Shown: positions 23,560 through 36,608 of the stretch, piece by piece | How positions within the stretch are numbered: position 1 is the stretch's first letter | How the letters are laid out: each line of letters opens with the position of its first letter | Source of the DNA: Microcebus murinus | Lineage: Eukaryota; Chordata; Mammalia; Primates; Cheirogaleidae | Length of the DNA: 64,000 nucleotides | NCBI RefSeq assembly: GCF_040939455.1 | Contig: NC_134122.1 | Coordinates: 33,894,001 to 33,958,000 of the forward strand | Direction of reading: 5' to 3' | The notes under the pieces: model-generated | Seen by the model: only the letters and a program-made list of their open reading frames with translations | Database searches by the model: none | What the model was told of the DNA's origin: nothing | Translations under genes and position numbers: made by a program

Positions 23560-24650
23560 CACAGCTTGAAGGGGTTCCCACTAGTCAGATTTCAGACAAT
23601 TTGAACATTAAAGAGAATTACTGCAATTGAATGTAAAACATTGAACAAATCAAAATCTATGAACCTATAATGATAAGAGATAGAGAAAGAGAGAAACTCT
23701 TGGCATTGTTGGAAGTGACATTTATGCCAACTTTTCACTCTAAAAATGGAAATTAAAGGAAAGAATTAAAAACTTACCCTGCCTGCCTTTATGGTGGAAG
23801 GGAAGCTCTCTACTTTAGAAATGGATGTTAGCAAATAAAATATAGAAGGAAACAGAGTTAAAATATCAACATTTGCAACCTGCATTGAAATATTTTCTTT
23901 AGGCAAGGGCCATCAGTGCAAAACCAATAGTTGGAAGGATATTGGGAAACAGAGTAATTTTGTGGTATTAAAGAGTACCCCACAGATTACTAGCAAAGGG
24001 GAAAGTATGCCCTTTTATTGGTGGTTACCACCTTAACTAAGTGGTCAAATATAGCATGGATAGCCTGATAGCAAAGTGCACAGCATTACCAAGTTTTGCC
24101 AGAAATTTTTAACTTGAATCTATCTCATCAGGATCAAGGAAAACTCAGGGGTCAGAAAAACAGATTAATTCACACTAGGAAGAAAGTCAGACAAATTCAA
24201 AATGTGGGACATTCTCAAAACAACCAATCTGATCTCTTCAAAAAGTCAGTGTCATGAAAAAATAAATTGCTGGTGGGCATGATTCTGGATTACAAGATAC
24301 TAAGAAAATAACATCCAAATGCAATGCACAGTCTTCACTGGATCAGGCTTAAAAGTAATAACTGCTATAAAAGATGCTTGAGGCAGTTGTGGGAATTTGA
24401 ATATAGACTGGCTATCAGATGACATTAGCAACTTCCTGTTAATGTCTTACATGTGATAATGGTATTTTGGTTGTGTTAGAAGAATATCTTTATTCTTAGG
24501 AGATGTTTGTTAAGTACTTCATCATGAAATTGTCATATCTGCCATTCAGATATGACATGGTTTCACATGGTTCCTTGAGAGATTAAAGTGAGTGTGTAGA
24601 TAAATGAATTTGGTAAAATAACAGAAATTTTGAATTTCCATATTCATTTA
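23560..24650 (+). mobile_element. Old L1 (L1ME-type) 3' UTR
   Basis: Text such as 'ccaaatgcaatgcacagtct' and 'actggatcaggcttaaaa', then 'gtgtctta'-like lines, 'gttgtgttagaagaatatct' and 'ttattcttaggagatg', follows the 3' UTR of older L1M/L1ME families as I recall it. No coding part is preserved. Confidence 0.7.
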
Positions 24651-24689
24651 ATATTTTCAGTGTTTGAACATGTTCGCAACTAAAACAGG

Positions 24690-24905
24690 CTGCCGAGATT
24701 CAAATATTGACTGTCACTTCCAAATGCTATGACCTTGGGTAGGTTTACGCATTTAACGTCTCTCAGGGTCTGTATCTGTAAATTGGGTGTAATAATAATA
24801 ATGCCAAAAAGTTCTGTTGAGGTTATTAAGTGACATACTAACACACATAGCTGTAGTGCCTAGCACGAGTGCCTCACACAAGCTGCTTAATAAATATTAG
24901 TTTTG
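24690..24905 (+). repeat. MIR SINE
   Basis: 'atgaccttgggtaggtttac', 'gtctgtatctgtaaattggg', 'gtgtaataataataatgcc' and 'agtgcctagcacgag' occur in MIR sense order. Confidence 0.8.
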
Positions 24906-25332
24906 TGACAACGGTGGTGACTGAAAGAGTTAATACCTCAGTTTAATAATGTTATTGATTTAGCATAGAAAATAGTGCGACATGTTCTTAAACTTTTGGA
25001 TAATAACTCATGAAAGCGGTGAATTCACAGAAAAATGTACATGTAATTTCTGAGGTTTCTAGCTCATGCATGTATTCCTGTTTGAGAATGCCTTATCTAG
25101 AATTCATCTAGAAACCTAGGTGGTGGTTAAGAATACTTTATCTGGTAATCTGTTGCTATCTCAATATTATGCTTTGATTTGGAGAAAAATTCAATGGGTT
25201 TTTAAAAAGGCTTGCAAAGCAGTGACTGTAATGCTGGTGTGAAAGAGTTTGACTTTATAACAACATACAACCAGATAAACATGTCCCAATTAGTTTAGTT
25301 CTCTTCAGAGGACATACCTTAGGGTACTATCT

Positions 25333-25516
25333 CAGGCGTCCTCAAACTACAGCCTACATGCGGGTGTTTTTGCCCATTTGTTTTTTTACTTCAAAATAAG
25401 ATGTGTGCAGTGTGCATAGGAATTTGTTCATAGTTGTTTTTAAACTATAGTCCGGCCCTCTGACGATCTTAAGGACAGTGAACTGGCCCCCTGTTTAAAA
25501 AGTTTGAGGACCCTTG
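25333..25516. mobile_element. Non-autonomous hAT-like DNA transposon
   Basis: The left terminus CAGGCGTCCTCAAACTAC pairs with the right terminus AGTTTGAGGACCCTTG as inverted repeats of about 16 bp with mismatches near the outer end. The CAG...CTTG ends fit hAT. The body contains 'tagtccggccctctgacgat', which resembles 'cggccc' wording of a family seen in several mammalian lineages. At 184 bp it has no transposase. The expected 8-bp duplication is not clean (tactatct against actatata). Confidence 0.75.
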
Positions 25517-26589
25517 ACTATATATTAAGCATGTTATTGTTCAGAACATTCTCTTTAAGGATTTCCTTTAGATCTTTAAGCTGAATTGGTTTTTAGAAAC
25601 ATCCAAAGTTTTCTGTAGTTGATTCTGATGTTATGAAATGATTAAAATGGATAATTCATTTTTGATCACAAAAGTACGTGACAGGAAAGTGGTGGGATGT
25701 TTTCTGCCTTCTTGTGGCCTGTGATGCTGGTGGAAATTTTAAAGGAAGAGTTTCAAAAACAGTTTAGTTTGTTAAAACTTCCCAACCCTAAACCATTGGT
25801 AACACCAGTGAGTGTCCCTTATTTTACCTATGTGGATGTATTTTCACTGGGACAATTCCTTTAGTCAGTGACCCTAAATTTAAGTATTTGAGTTTCTGGT
25901 CCTGTGATATCAGCAACTAGACTTGATTCAGGTTCTTTGACTCAAGTGAACAGTGGTAGCATGACCAAAAATAAATGGCAGTAAATCCCTAATGGCTGGC
26001 TCTCTGCTGGTAGCCTGTCTCAGCTCAAAACTTCTGAAAGAGATTAATAGAAGACCTCATTGATAGCCAGGCATAATGGCTATTGTTTATTCAGAGAGGG
26101 TGGGAGCCTGAGTATAGTATTGTCCTGTGTGTAGGCTGATAATGGAGGATGTGCCAGGCGGGGCCTGGATGGTGTCTAGGCAGAGTCTGGGCAAAGGGCA
26201 CTGTTTGGTACCCTTATCACCCAGTGACATGTGACTGGGCTCTCAGTCTAGGGTAAGATGAGGACATGATTGAAGGTAGGATCCAGGCCTGGAAGAGAGG
26301 CATTTGGAATAGCACTGTTGGACTTCAGCTCTTCCATTGGATCTGTGAGAAGTGGTTAGTAAATATCTTGTGGATGAATGAAAGAAGTGTTAAAATGAAA
26401 ATGATAAGGGGAGAACCAAATAAAATGGGTTCCTTGGGTCACAGGACTGGTGGAGGGGCATTTAGGCTGGAACGGAGAGTAATAGAGTGATCTTATTAGA
26501 ATTGGTGCAGGATTATATAGGGTCTTATCGTTAGGGCAGAGTTTTTCCACAACAGGTGTATGTATAGAAGAGGTCAAAATTGAGAAAGT
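25517..26589. other. Unassigned non-coding DNA
   Basis: No named repeat or gene recognised. Confidence 0.45.
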
Positions 26590-26720
26590 CTGTTGGAGAA
26601 GATTATAAACCTCATGGAGGCAGGAAACATCTCTGTATTGTTTAACACTAAATACTTGATGCAGTGCCTATAAAATAGTAGATATTTTCCAGTAAATATA
26701 TGTTGAATGAGTGAAAGTGT
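26590..26720 (+). repeat. L2 LINE 3' end
   Basis: 'aaacctcatggaggcaggaa' then 'atgcagtgcctataaaatag' and 'aaatatatgttgaatgagtg' follow the L2 terminal consensus. Confidence 0.7.
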
Positions 26721-26899
26721 TGAGTAGGTGAATAAGAGAATGAATGAAAATGACACACGACAAAGCAATGACCTGTGGTGTTTGATGGCTGATCTAGTTG
26801 CAGAGTTAACAGGTAGAATGTTAATATTTTAGATTCCCTCAGAGGCTAGTTGCTGAGATGTTTCATTTCCCAGTGAGGGAACTTTCTGATGGCTTAGCT

Positions 26900-27060
26900 C
26901 ACATGGTAATCAGTCTTTGTAGCAGAACTGTGAGGTAAGCTTGCTATGTCCATTTTAGAGATGAGGAAACTGAGATTCAGAGAGGTGAAGTAATTTTCGT
27001 GAAGGTCCACAACCAGGAAGATATAAGACCTCAAACTAGATATTTCAGCTCTTGAATACA
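26900..27060 (-). repeat. MIR SINE (antisense)
   Basis: 'ccattttagagatgaggaaa' and 'ctgagattcagagaggtgaa' are MIR antisense text. Confidence 0.85.
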
Positions 27061-29634
27061 ATCTTCTTTTTACTTCAGTCAATGCTAGGACTAGTTTTCT
27101 TTGAAAGTGGCTTAATGGTATTAATATTTTATATCATATTATTATGATTAACATGATGAGAGAAATAAATAGGGAAAAATTCACATATGAGCCAATTCAT
27201 ATTGCCCTAGTAATCATTTGGCTGATTTGAATAATGAAGCTGATAGAGCTGAATGAGTAGAATAATTTGTGATTTTAAAAAAAAAAATCCTCCATTCTAC
27301 TTAATGGGCTACGGTTAATAGAAAGAAACCTCAGTTAATCTTCACATAGGCTACTTATTTAGGAAAAGAGATATTTCCAATGAAATTAGCCTTTCCTTTG
27401 CATTGTATTGCTGGAGACAGTTTTTGTTTTGCCCACCCAGTATTTAACTGATTATTTCTGTAAGGAAATCAGTCCTACTGTTAACTGAACAAAAGAAATT
27501 AAACAGACATAAACAAACCCAAAATATGTCTTAGAAGGATGTGGTCTTCTAGCTTTCAGTAATTCAGTGAGGCATTTGGCAGAGTTGAGTGCAGCAGATG
27601 AAACTGTCATGATTTTCAGAAGTCACTCCAAAACAGCAGAGAGGAAGCATGACAGACACTGGAAAGAGACCCTTTCTCAGATGATGAGTAATATATATTT
27701 TATACTCATATTAATATTTCATTGGCGAGAAGGTCAAAATCTACATTTAAATGGAAATATTTAAAAAGGAGAAGCATAATATTTGACTAAGTGAAACACT
27801 CAGGGTTTTTCAAGAACACAAGCTGTACCTCTGGGACTTCAGCTCTCCAGATCTGTTGTTTCTTAGAGCATGGTGGAATGTTTGAATTCCTTAGTCTTGT
27901 GAGTGGATCTTAGCCCTGGCATTGGGAATCTTAATTCCCCCTCCCCTCCATTTGACCCTGAATTGTGTTACATATTACCTAACATCATATTCTGTGCACA
28001 TCCTGGCCTCTCTCAATCCTGTAACTTTATTTAAAAAAAATCTCTAAAAATTCATTTTCCCCATCTTATGAAATGGATGTAATAGGATAGTGGAAATGGG
28101 CATAAATAGGATGCTTTCATTTTTCAGCAATGAAAAACCCAACAACAAAGTACCATGACAAGAAGTTGGGAAGGAGGTCCCAGGGTTGATTCAGAATGTC
28201 TGAGATTCAAGTTCTTTTCATCCTTTATTTCCCTCTGCCATTCATAGTGTGTTACCCTTATAAGAGAGGTGCCATGGTTCCAAAATAATGTCTTCTAAGC
28301 ATTTAAAACAAGAAGAAAGGACGCCAGGAGTAAAAGAATATTCCTTCTTTTTTTTTTAAGTAAGGAGGAAGATTTTCCCCAAAAGCCTGCAGAAGATTTG
28401 CCTTTATATCTCATTGACCAGACCTGGGTCACATTACCACTCTCTTACTCCTTCCCTCAGTCACTGGTAAAGAGAATTTAGAAGGCTCAGATTGGCTGGC
28501 TGAATCAAGCAATCATCATGCTTGATTCTCTGAGGCTGGTCTTATTATCTCCCTCAAAAACTCAGGGCTCTATTCCTATTAGCAAAGAAGGGGGGGAATA
28601 GATGTTGTCTGCTACACTGCTCTTGTGTGAGCTTCTGAATGTGAAATAAAGGTTCACAAAAAGCCTGTCATCCCTGGGTATTTAGTGCATCCTTGGTTTA
28701 TAAGTGGTTACAATGACATGAATCAGAAACCAATATGGAAAAGGAAAGTTGATACTAATAATTTTGGCCTATCCTAAGGAAATCACAGCCAGGGAGAAGT
28801 ATTAATATTTGCAAATGAAGGGAGGGTCCAGTTCTCTACAGCTACGCTGGTAAGCTACTGCCACATAGGGTAGACATGTGCTGACTCTAGACAGACCTAG
28901 AGGTGTGCTGAATATGTCTAGACCTCCCAGATCTTTTTTCTCTGCTCCTTCTTCTCCATTTCTCCCCAGTCCCATCAAAGGCAGCTGCTGATATTGTCAG
29001 CAGAACTCCTGGGAATCTGGTGTCTGGAGCTATGATTCTGTTCTGACACTACCTGGAAACTTTGATTCTGGGCTACCTAAGATAACAATAAATGACACAC
29101 ATATTCCTGCTTTTACAAGGTCCATGATGAGGAGCTTCATTATTCTGGTTCTCTTTTGCCTCATGACAGAGTGAAGATTCAGGTTAAATGACCACTTCCC
29201 TCTCCTCTCACTTGCATTTTTTTAATGATTTTTTTTTTTTTTTCACTTTTGCTTAGGGATTTTTTTTTCTGGTCAGTGTCTTTTGTTGATATATTCCACA
29301 TGCATTTTGCTTCTAGGAATACTGTTGTTTACAAAGCTTGCCACTGGCAGATGTGGTCTGAGAGTGCAGAGAAAAAAAATAGTTGACCACTCTATGATTA
29401 TTCTGGACTATGTGGCTCTCTTAATGCAAGCCAAGATCACATTAGCTTTTTCTGGCAATCTCGTTGCTCTGTGGTTTTTATTGGGTTTGTAGTCAGCTGC
29501 AATTTATAAAAAGAGTATTTGGAAGGTGACTTTGCAGAGACTTGGGCCACTAGACTTCTCTTGTGTTCTTCCTTTAGTTGATTCCCTCTTCCTGTGCAGT
29601 GGGCCCAGAATCCATAATACAGTATTGATAATAA
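27061..29634. other. Unassigned non-coding DNA
   Basis: No repeat family or gene recognised over about 2.5 kb apart from short T runs (28350, 29227-29242). Confidence 0.45.
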
Positions 29635-29870
29635 TTACAAACATCTTTTGAGCACTTACAATGTGTCAGGTGTTATACTAAGCACTTTACAGGTATTGTT
29701 TCATTTAATTCCCACAGTGCCTTTCTGATATAGGCGTTAATAATTCCCATTTTACAGATGAGGAAACAAGATGGAGCAAGCTAAGTAATTTGAGTAACAT
29801 CATATAGTAGCTAGTGGTCAAGGCCGGACTAAAGTCAACCTGGTAGCAGAGCCTTAGCTCTTAAGCTTGC
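29635..29870 (-). repeat. MIR SINE (antisense), near full length
   Basis: 'gagcacttacaatgtgtcag', 'ctaagcactttacaggtatt' and 'cccattttacagatgaggaa' occur in antisense MIR order. Confidence 0.85.
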
Positions 29871-31768
29871 AGTGAAACCTCAGGCATTTTTGTATTTCTG
29901 TTACTCCCCCTAATTTTTCCCTCTCCCTCACCTAGTACTTGTATAGTTGCTTTAAAATACTATTACCTGTCTCATCATTCAAGCTGAATGTACTGTATAG
30001 AGATCAAAGGTTATAAACTGCTAGACTCTCAGAATAAGGGTTGATTTGTTCACTCATTAATTCATTCATTCATGATTGACTGAGTCCCTGGGGTGTCTCA
30101 CTGAGTGTTGGGGATACAGAGAGGAACAAGACTTAGTGTCTTGCCTTTGAGGAATTTACAGAGCTCTGTGGTAAGAAAGTGGGCCTGAGACTCTTGCTTT
30201 CTGAGTAGGTTCTCCCATTCCTTATAGGTCATGGTGAAAACTTTGTATTTTGTTCCAAGCATGATGAGTTCAGAGTATAAAATCTACTTTGCTCTATTGT
30301 AGCCTCTAAAGTAGGACTCATCTTTGGGCCTCAGCACCAATGTATCTCTGGTGATCTACTTGGCCTTCCTCATTCTACTGTGCTTCCCTCACCCACTTTT
30401 ATTCCTCCTTCAAATTAATTTGCTGTTCAAAGGGCTGGTGCCCCTGGAATGAGGACCTATGTACTTACTTTTATGCCAGAGAATAAAAGACGAGAATCAA
30501 GCCTTTGCTCAGATCATACCTTGTGAGGAGGGCAAGAGTAGAAAGCTGAGCAAAAGACAGTTGAACTTGAGAGTAAGAAGGGAGCCGCAGATGAAGGATG
30601 AGGACAGAGAAAGGGAAGCTAGAGGGCTCTAAACTTACAGACACCTGACCTCACACTTCATCTGTAGCCTCTAAAAACAGCTCTGATCCTGCCCTGTTTC
30701 CCCTAAGTACCATGTGATCCTCTCTCTCTCTCTCTCTTTTTTTATCTCTTCCCAATTTCTTCCCAGTTTTCTCAAAGGGCCTTTCTCCTCACTCTAGATT
30801 TATTTTGGAGAATAGAAGTTGGTGGAGGTGGGGGGTTTCTGATTCTACCTACACAAAGAGAAACTAGACACAAGATAGAGAGAGCCACCATCTGTTTGCT
30901 TTTCTATAGGCCATTAAGGACTGTCAGAGTTTTTCATAGATCCCATGGTTTGCAACGAGCCACAGGTGGCCCTGATTTCCTAAAAGGGATGGGAACATGC
31001 CTCCTGCCTTACTGTGAATGGGTTTTTTCACCTGAGAATGGCAGCTCCCATCCAAGGGAACCAGCTCCTTCTCACAGAAGGGAAGCCAATTGCTGTCTGT
31101 ACTGCACTGCCCCTACCCATAACCCCATTAAGGGGTTGTAAATAGTACTATAATGATGTCTCAGTCATTTGTTTTGATGTATCTGAGCTTTTAATAAATC
31201 AGCCACAGCTTGCTTAATAGGAACATGAGAGCAGAGCACATTGCTGCCAGCAGCTGCTAGTAAATTATAAAGCATTCATCTGTTTTATAAGGGAATTAAA
31301 TGTTTGTTCTCTTTTAAGGGTTTGTGACTAAACAAGAGTGTGTGTGTGTGTGTGTGTGTGCACATGTGCACACGTGTGCTTGCAGTGGCTTGTTTGATGC
31401 CTATGCTCTCCCAATTGTACTAACAACCCCAGGTACGTGGAGAACACGTGTAACCAGAGCTATATGAATTAGAATGCCTCCAGGTAAGCCCTGCCATCAC
31501 TGGTCTCTGCTCTGTATGCATCTCTAAAGCAGTATTTATTGGATTACATTTTTCTTTCACTTCAAAAGATTCTGTGAAATACAAGTCCTGTTTCCCCCTT
31601 TTACCTTTTTTCTTAAGACTGTCTAGGGAAGGAGCATTAGATAAACCATACATCCAGCGTGACTGACATTCAATTGTCTGCAAAATTGAGTTCGCTTGTT
31701 TTATTTGACTTTTATGTTTACATTTGAAGTGGACTTTTTCCTCTCTTTTCAACACCATTGCCTTTATT
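29871..31768. other. Mostly unassigned; small microsatellites
   Basis: An unassigned old-repeat phrase lies at about 30050-30190 ('tgagtgttggggatacagag'). A (TC)n run lies at 30719-30737 and a (TG)n run at about 31340-31360. The part at 31140-31330 is repeat-free and AT-rich. No exon seen. Confidence 0.5.
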
Positions 31769-32099
31769 TATTTATTTATTTAGAGACAGGGTCTCACTTC
31801 GTTGCCCAGGCTAGAGTGATTATCATGGCATCAGCCTAGCTCACAGCAACCTCAAACTCCTGGGCTCTAGCGATCCTCCTGCCACAGCCTCCCAAGTAGC
31901 TGGGACTACAGGCATGCGCCACCATGCCCAGCTATTTTTTTTCTCTATATATTAGTTGGCCAATTAATTTCTTTCTATTTATAGTAGAGACGGGGTCTCA
32001 CTCTTGCTCAGGCTGGTTTTGAACTCCTGACTTTGTGCAATCCACCCGCCTCGGCCTCCCAGAGTGCTAGGATTATAGGTGTGAGCCACTGCGCCCAGC
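31769..32099 (-). mobile_element. Young strepsirrhine-type Alu
   Basis: Minus-oriented full-length Alu with the lemur-type spacer ('ttagttggccaattaatttc') and a TTTA-rich tail. The target duplication caccattgcctttatt (31753-31768) matches caccattggctttatt (32100-32115) with one mismatch. Confidence 0.96.
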
Positions 32100-32239
32100 C
32101 ACCATTGGCTTTATTCACTAAATAATCTTTAGAAGAAAAGACATGGTAGAGGTAAAAACATGGGAGCCAGCTAACTAGTATTCAAAAGCTGTTGACTACT
32201 TATTTTGTGATCTGTAAGAAGTCGTGTAGGTTTTTAAAA

Positions 32240-35200
32240 TATATTACCTCATTTTTTGCTGTTTTTAAGTTTTGAAGTAATTGCAGATTTACAGGAAGTT
32301 GCAAAAGTAGCATAGAGGGATCCAGGGTGACCTTGACCTAATTCAGTGTGTATGTACAGTTCTGCGTCATTCTATCAGATGTGTAGATTGTGTAACCACC
32401 ACTGCAGTCAAAATAGAACACTATTCCATCATTACAAAGATCTCACTAGTGCTACCCCAAGTGATATCCATCTCTTCTACTTCTTCCCCTCCACCATCCT
32501 TAACTCCTGACCACTGTTAATCTGCTTTCCATCTCTATAATTTTGTTATTTCAAAAATTATAATATAATTGCTATTATAATTGTAATTATTATATACAGT
32601 CATAGAATCAGCATCCTTGCCAGGATTCCATATGGTTACTATTTTTTATTTAGCTGTTTTATTATGTTTGTAATGATATCTCATTGTGATTAATTTATAT
32701 TTTCCTAATGCTGAAATTTTTATGTTTATTTGCTGTTTATGTATCCCCTTTTATGAAATGTCTATTTATATCTTTTGCCCATGTCTTTTGGACTGTGTGA
32801 TTTTTACTGTTCAGTTTTGAATGTTCTTCATATATTTGAGATATGAATACTCTATCAGAGATGTGGTTCACATGTGTATTCTTAGTCTGTAGCTTGTCTT
32901 TTATTCTCATAAGCAGGATCCTTTGCAGGACATAAGTTTTCAGTTTTGAAGAAGTCAAATTTATTGAAATTTTTATGAATTATTAATAATTTTATGGATT
33001 TATTATATGGTATCCCATCTGAAAAGCTTTTCACCAAATCCTAGGTCTTAAAGATTTGTTCCTTCATAAACTTAAGTTTTATATTTTACATTTTAAATTT
33101 AAATCTATGACCCATTTTGAATTAATTTTTATATAAGGTATGAGGTTTATTTATTTTTTGCCTATAAATAATCTAATTGCTCCAGCACTATTTGTTTAAA
33201 GGGCTTTCCCTTCCTCCACTGAATTGCTTTTGCATCTTTATAAAAAATCACTTGGCCATACTATTTCTAGGTTCTCTATTCTGTCCATTGTCTATTTCTA
33301 TCTCTTCATCAATACCTTATAGTATTGATTACTATAGCTACATAATAAGTTTTAAAACCTTGAAATTGGGTAGAATGATTCTTCCTACTGTATTTTTCTT
33401 TTTAAAAATAATTTTAGCTATTCTAGTTTCTTTCTTGTCTATATCTACAAAAATCTTGCAGGAGTTTTGATAGGAATTAACTGAAATATGTATATCAATT
33501 TTGGGAGCACTGACATGTTTGCTATATTGGACCTTTTAGTCTGTGAACACTGTATACCTCTCCTTTTATTTAGGTCATCTTTGATATAAGACTTGACCAT
33601 GCTTTGTTAGATTTATACCTAAATATTTTGCTTTCCTGAGGCATTATAAACGACATGGTAATTTTAATTTTGTTTTCCATGTGTTTATTGTTAGTATATT
33701 GAAATATAATTTATTTTTGCATGTTGATCTTGTACCTTGGACTTTGCAGAGCTCACTTCCAAGAGTTTTTTTGTAGATTTCTTGGGACTTTGTATGTAAA
33801 CAATCATGCTATTTTCAAATAGGTACAGTTTTATTAATTCCTTTCTGACCTGTATGCCCTTCATTTCTTCTTCTTGCCTTATTGTGTTGACTAGAACTTT
33901 GAATAGTGTGCTGAATAGCAACAGTGAGAGCAGACATACTTGTCTTCTGAATCTTAGGGGAGCAAGTATGAGGTCTTTCTCCACTAAGTATGATGTTAGC
34001 TGTAAATTGGTAGATGTTCTCTGTCAAGTTCAGGAAATTCCTTTCTTTTCTTGGTATTCATCAATATATACTGAATTTTGTCAAATGCTTTTTTGTATCA
34101 AGTATGATCATGTGATTCTTTTTTTTTAGCCTGTTATTATGATGGATTACATTGATTGATTTTTGAATATTGAACCAGCCTTTCATCCCTAGAATAAACC
34201 CCATTTGGTCAGGATGTATAATTCTTTTTACATATTTGCTAAATTTTATTTGCTAATATTTTATCAAGGACTTTGTGTTTATATTTATGAGAGATAGTAG
34301 TCTGTAATTTTCTTTTTTGTACTGTCTTTGATGGTGTTATCGGGGTAATATTGCCTTCATAAAATGATTGGGGAAGTGTTGCTTTCCCTCTTTTCTATTG
34401 TAGGCATTTATTGCTATAAATTTAACCCTGACACTGCTTGTGTCTCATAAATTTGGTGTGTTATAAGTTTATTTTTATTCTGTTTAAGGCATTGTTTAAT
34501 TTCGTTTAGGACCTCTTATTTGACCTGTGGATTATTTACAAGTGTGTGTTTTAGCTTCCAAGTTTTTTGAGGTTTTCCTGTTATCTTTCTGTTATTTATT
34601 TACTTTGTTTGCATTGTGGTCAGAGAACATATTTTGTATGATTTCAGTAATTTAAATTTGTTTAGGTTTGTATTATGGCCCCAGGATATGGTTTGTGTTG
34701 ATATTTGTTCTGTGGTCACTTGAAAAAATATGTACTTTCTCCTTTGTTAAGTGAAATGTTCTGTAAATGTTGATTAGATCCTGTTGGCTGATAATGTTGT
34801 TGAATGATTTTACATCCTTGCTGAATTTCTGGCAGTTACTTTATGAATTTTTGATAAAGAGCTCTTTTAGTCTCCAACTACATTAGTGTGTTTGTCTATT
34901 TCTCTTTTCAGTTCTATCAGTTTTTGTTTCACATTTTATGGTTCTATTGTTTGGCACATACACATTTAGTACTACTGTGCTTGCTTGGTTGATAGACTTA
35001 TATATTGCTTTGTAATGTCCCTCTCTGTTCCTACTAATTTTCTGTGTTCTGATGTCTACTGTTCTATTAATGAAGGAATTCCTGTTTTCTTTTGGTTAAT
35101 GTTTTCATTTTATATCTTTTTTATATTTTTACTTTCTATATATCTATATTGTTATATTTGAAGTGAGTTTTTTTGTGGATAGCATATAGTTGGGTCACGT

Positions 35201-35301
35201 TTTCTTATTGATTCAACCAACTTTTTTCTAATGGGTATATTTAGATAATTTACCTTTAATGTGATTATCATTTTATAATTTATTTTTATATGTATATTTG
35301 C
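32240..35301 (-). mobile_element. Old L1 (L1M-type), ORF2 and 3' UTR, degraded
   Basis: The plus strand shows the reverse complement of L1. The 3' UTR text is at about 32280-32620 and ORF2 lies from about 32700 to 35300. Translation on the minus strand at 33691-33984 keeps recognisable reverse-transcriptase text (MKGIQVRKELIKL, MIVYIQSPKKSTKKLLE). The catalytic FADD motif has become FENS (about 33808-33819), so the enzyme is dead. Many stops and shifts are present. 'aagtgagtttttttgtggat' at about 35160 is the antisense of the conserved ORF2 'aagaaacccactt' region. The element continues beyond an Alu at 35302-35609. Confidence 0.85.
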
Positions 35302-35609
35302 ATTTATTTGTTTAGTTTTAGTGATGGGGTTTCACTCTGTCATCCACACTGGAGTGCAGTGGCGCGATTATAGCTCACTGCAGCCTTGAACTCCTGGGTA
35401 GAAGTGATCCGTGATCCTACAAGTAACTGAGACTACAGGCACATGCTGCTATGCTTGGCTAATATTTTTCTTATTCCTTTTTTTTTTCTTTTAAAAGAGA
35501 TGAGGTCTTGCTATGTTGCCCAGGCTTGTCTCCAACTCCTAAGCTCCAGCGATCCTCTCGCCTCCACTTGAGAAGTTGGGACTACATGCATGCACCACTG
35601 TGCTCAGCT
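35302..35609 (-). mobile_element. Old Alu (AluJ-like) inserted in the L1M
   Basis: Minus-oriented dimer with 'ggagtgcagtggcgcgatta', a T-rich spacer and 'gaggtcttgctatgttgccc'. It is diverged and lacks the lemur-type spacer, so it is an older subfamily. Confidence 0.88.
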
Positions 35610-35940
35610 TGTAGTGTTTTGGGTATATCTCTTTGGATAGGTTTTTTAGTGGTCATTCCGTATATAGCACTATACACACATAACTTATCACAATCTACTG
35701 ATGTTAACAGTTTGCCAGTCTGTGTGAAACTTTACCTTCTTTTGCCATCTCCCATTTAAAAGATAATTGTTTAAAATATTTCCATTAGCTACATCGAGAA
35801 TGACATTAGATATTGTTGTCAGACATCGTTGCTTTATTGTCAAACATAACTTAGAAAACTTTAGGATAGAAAGAAAGTCTATTATATTTACCCATATTTT
35901 TCTATCATTTTCTTCCTTCCTAATGTTTTAAGATTTTCTT
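35610..35940 (-). mobile_element. L1M continuation
   Basis: 'gtctattatatttacccata' and the following text correspond to ORF2 antisense sequence upstream (5' in the L1) of the part before the Alu. The stretch ends at the insertion point of the TOMM22 retrocopy. Confidence 0.6.
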
Positions 35941-35997
35941 CTTCTTTTTTTTTCAGTCGGAATCATTTTTAATATTTAAATACAAAAAGTGAGCACT

Positions 35998-36064
35998 GGT
36001 TGGTTGGTTGGTTGGTTGGTTTATTTATTTATTTGTTTATTTGTTTGTTTATTTATTTATTTAA
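35998..36064. repeat. (GGTT)n(ATTT)n microsatellite
   Basis: Tetranucleotide runs of GGTT then TTTA/TTTG, within the TOMM22-derived 3' part. Confidence 0.9.
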
Positions 36065-36608
36065 AACACAGGTCTAATAGCTAAAATGTGCAGAGGAAAT
36101 GAGCTCCTGCTCTGTCCTCCACAGTCCCCATCCTGTGGCTGAAGCTGCAGCCGGCCTTCCTCCTCTCCAGCATATGTAGGGATTTATAGTGGCCGCTTTA
36201 CATCACAGTTGTAATGTGTTCTGCCTGTTTCATATTGTGTGTATGTCCTTCCCTGATATCGCCATTCTTTAAAAGAAAAAAAAAGTCATTAATGGTCAGG
36301 GATACATCCCTCCCACCGGCATCAGTTCCTACCCCACAATGGGATAGTGAGATCTTCCAGTTAGGAGCAATTCAGTGAAAGGGGTGAATGGCCAGTGCTG
36401 GAATAACCACCTGCATCTGCATGTTTGCACTCTGATATCAAGAATGAGGACAGAAGAAATAAGTCAGAATAGTGTGGAGGGCACAGTTGCAAGGTGACAG
36501 ATTTTCCGTGAGGCAACATGGGGAGAATTTCCCCACCCCCAGGTTTAGACAGATCAATGTGCCAAAGTTTCAAAAAAAAAAAAAATCCAAATAATAGCAG
36601 TTCAAATA

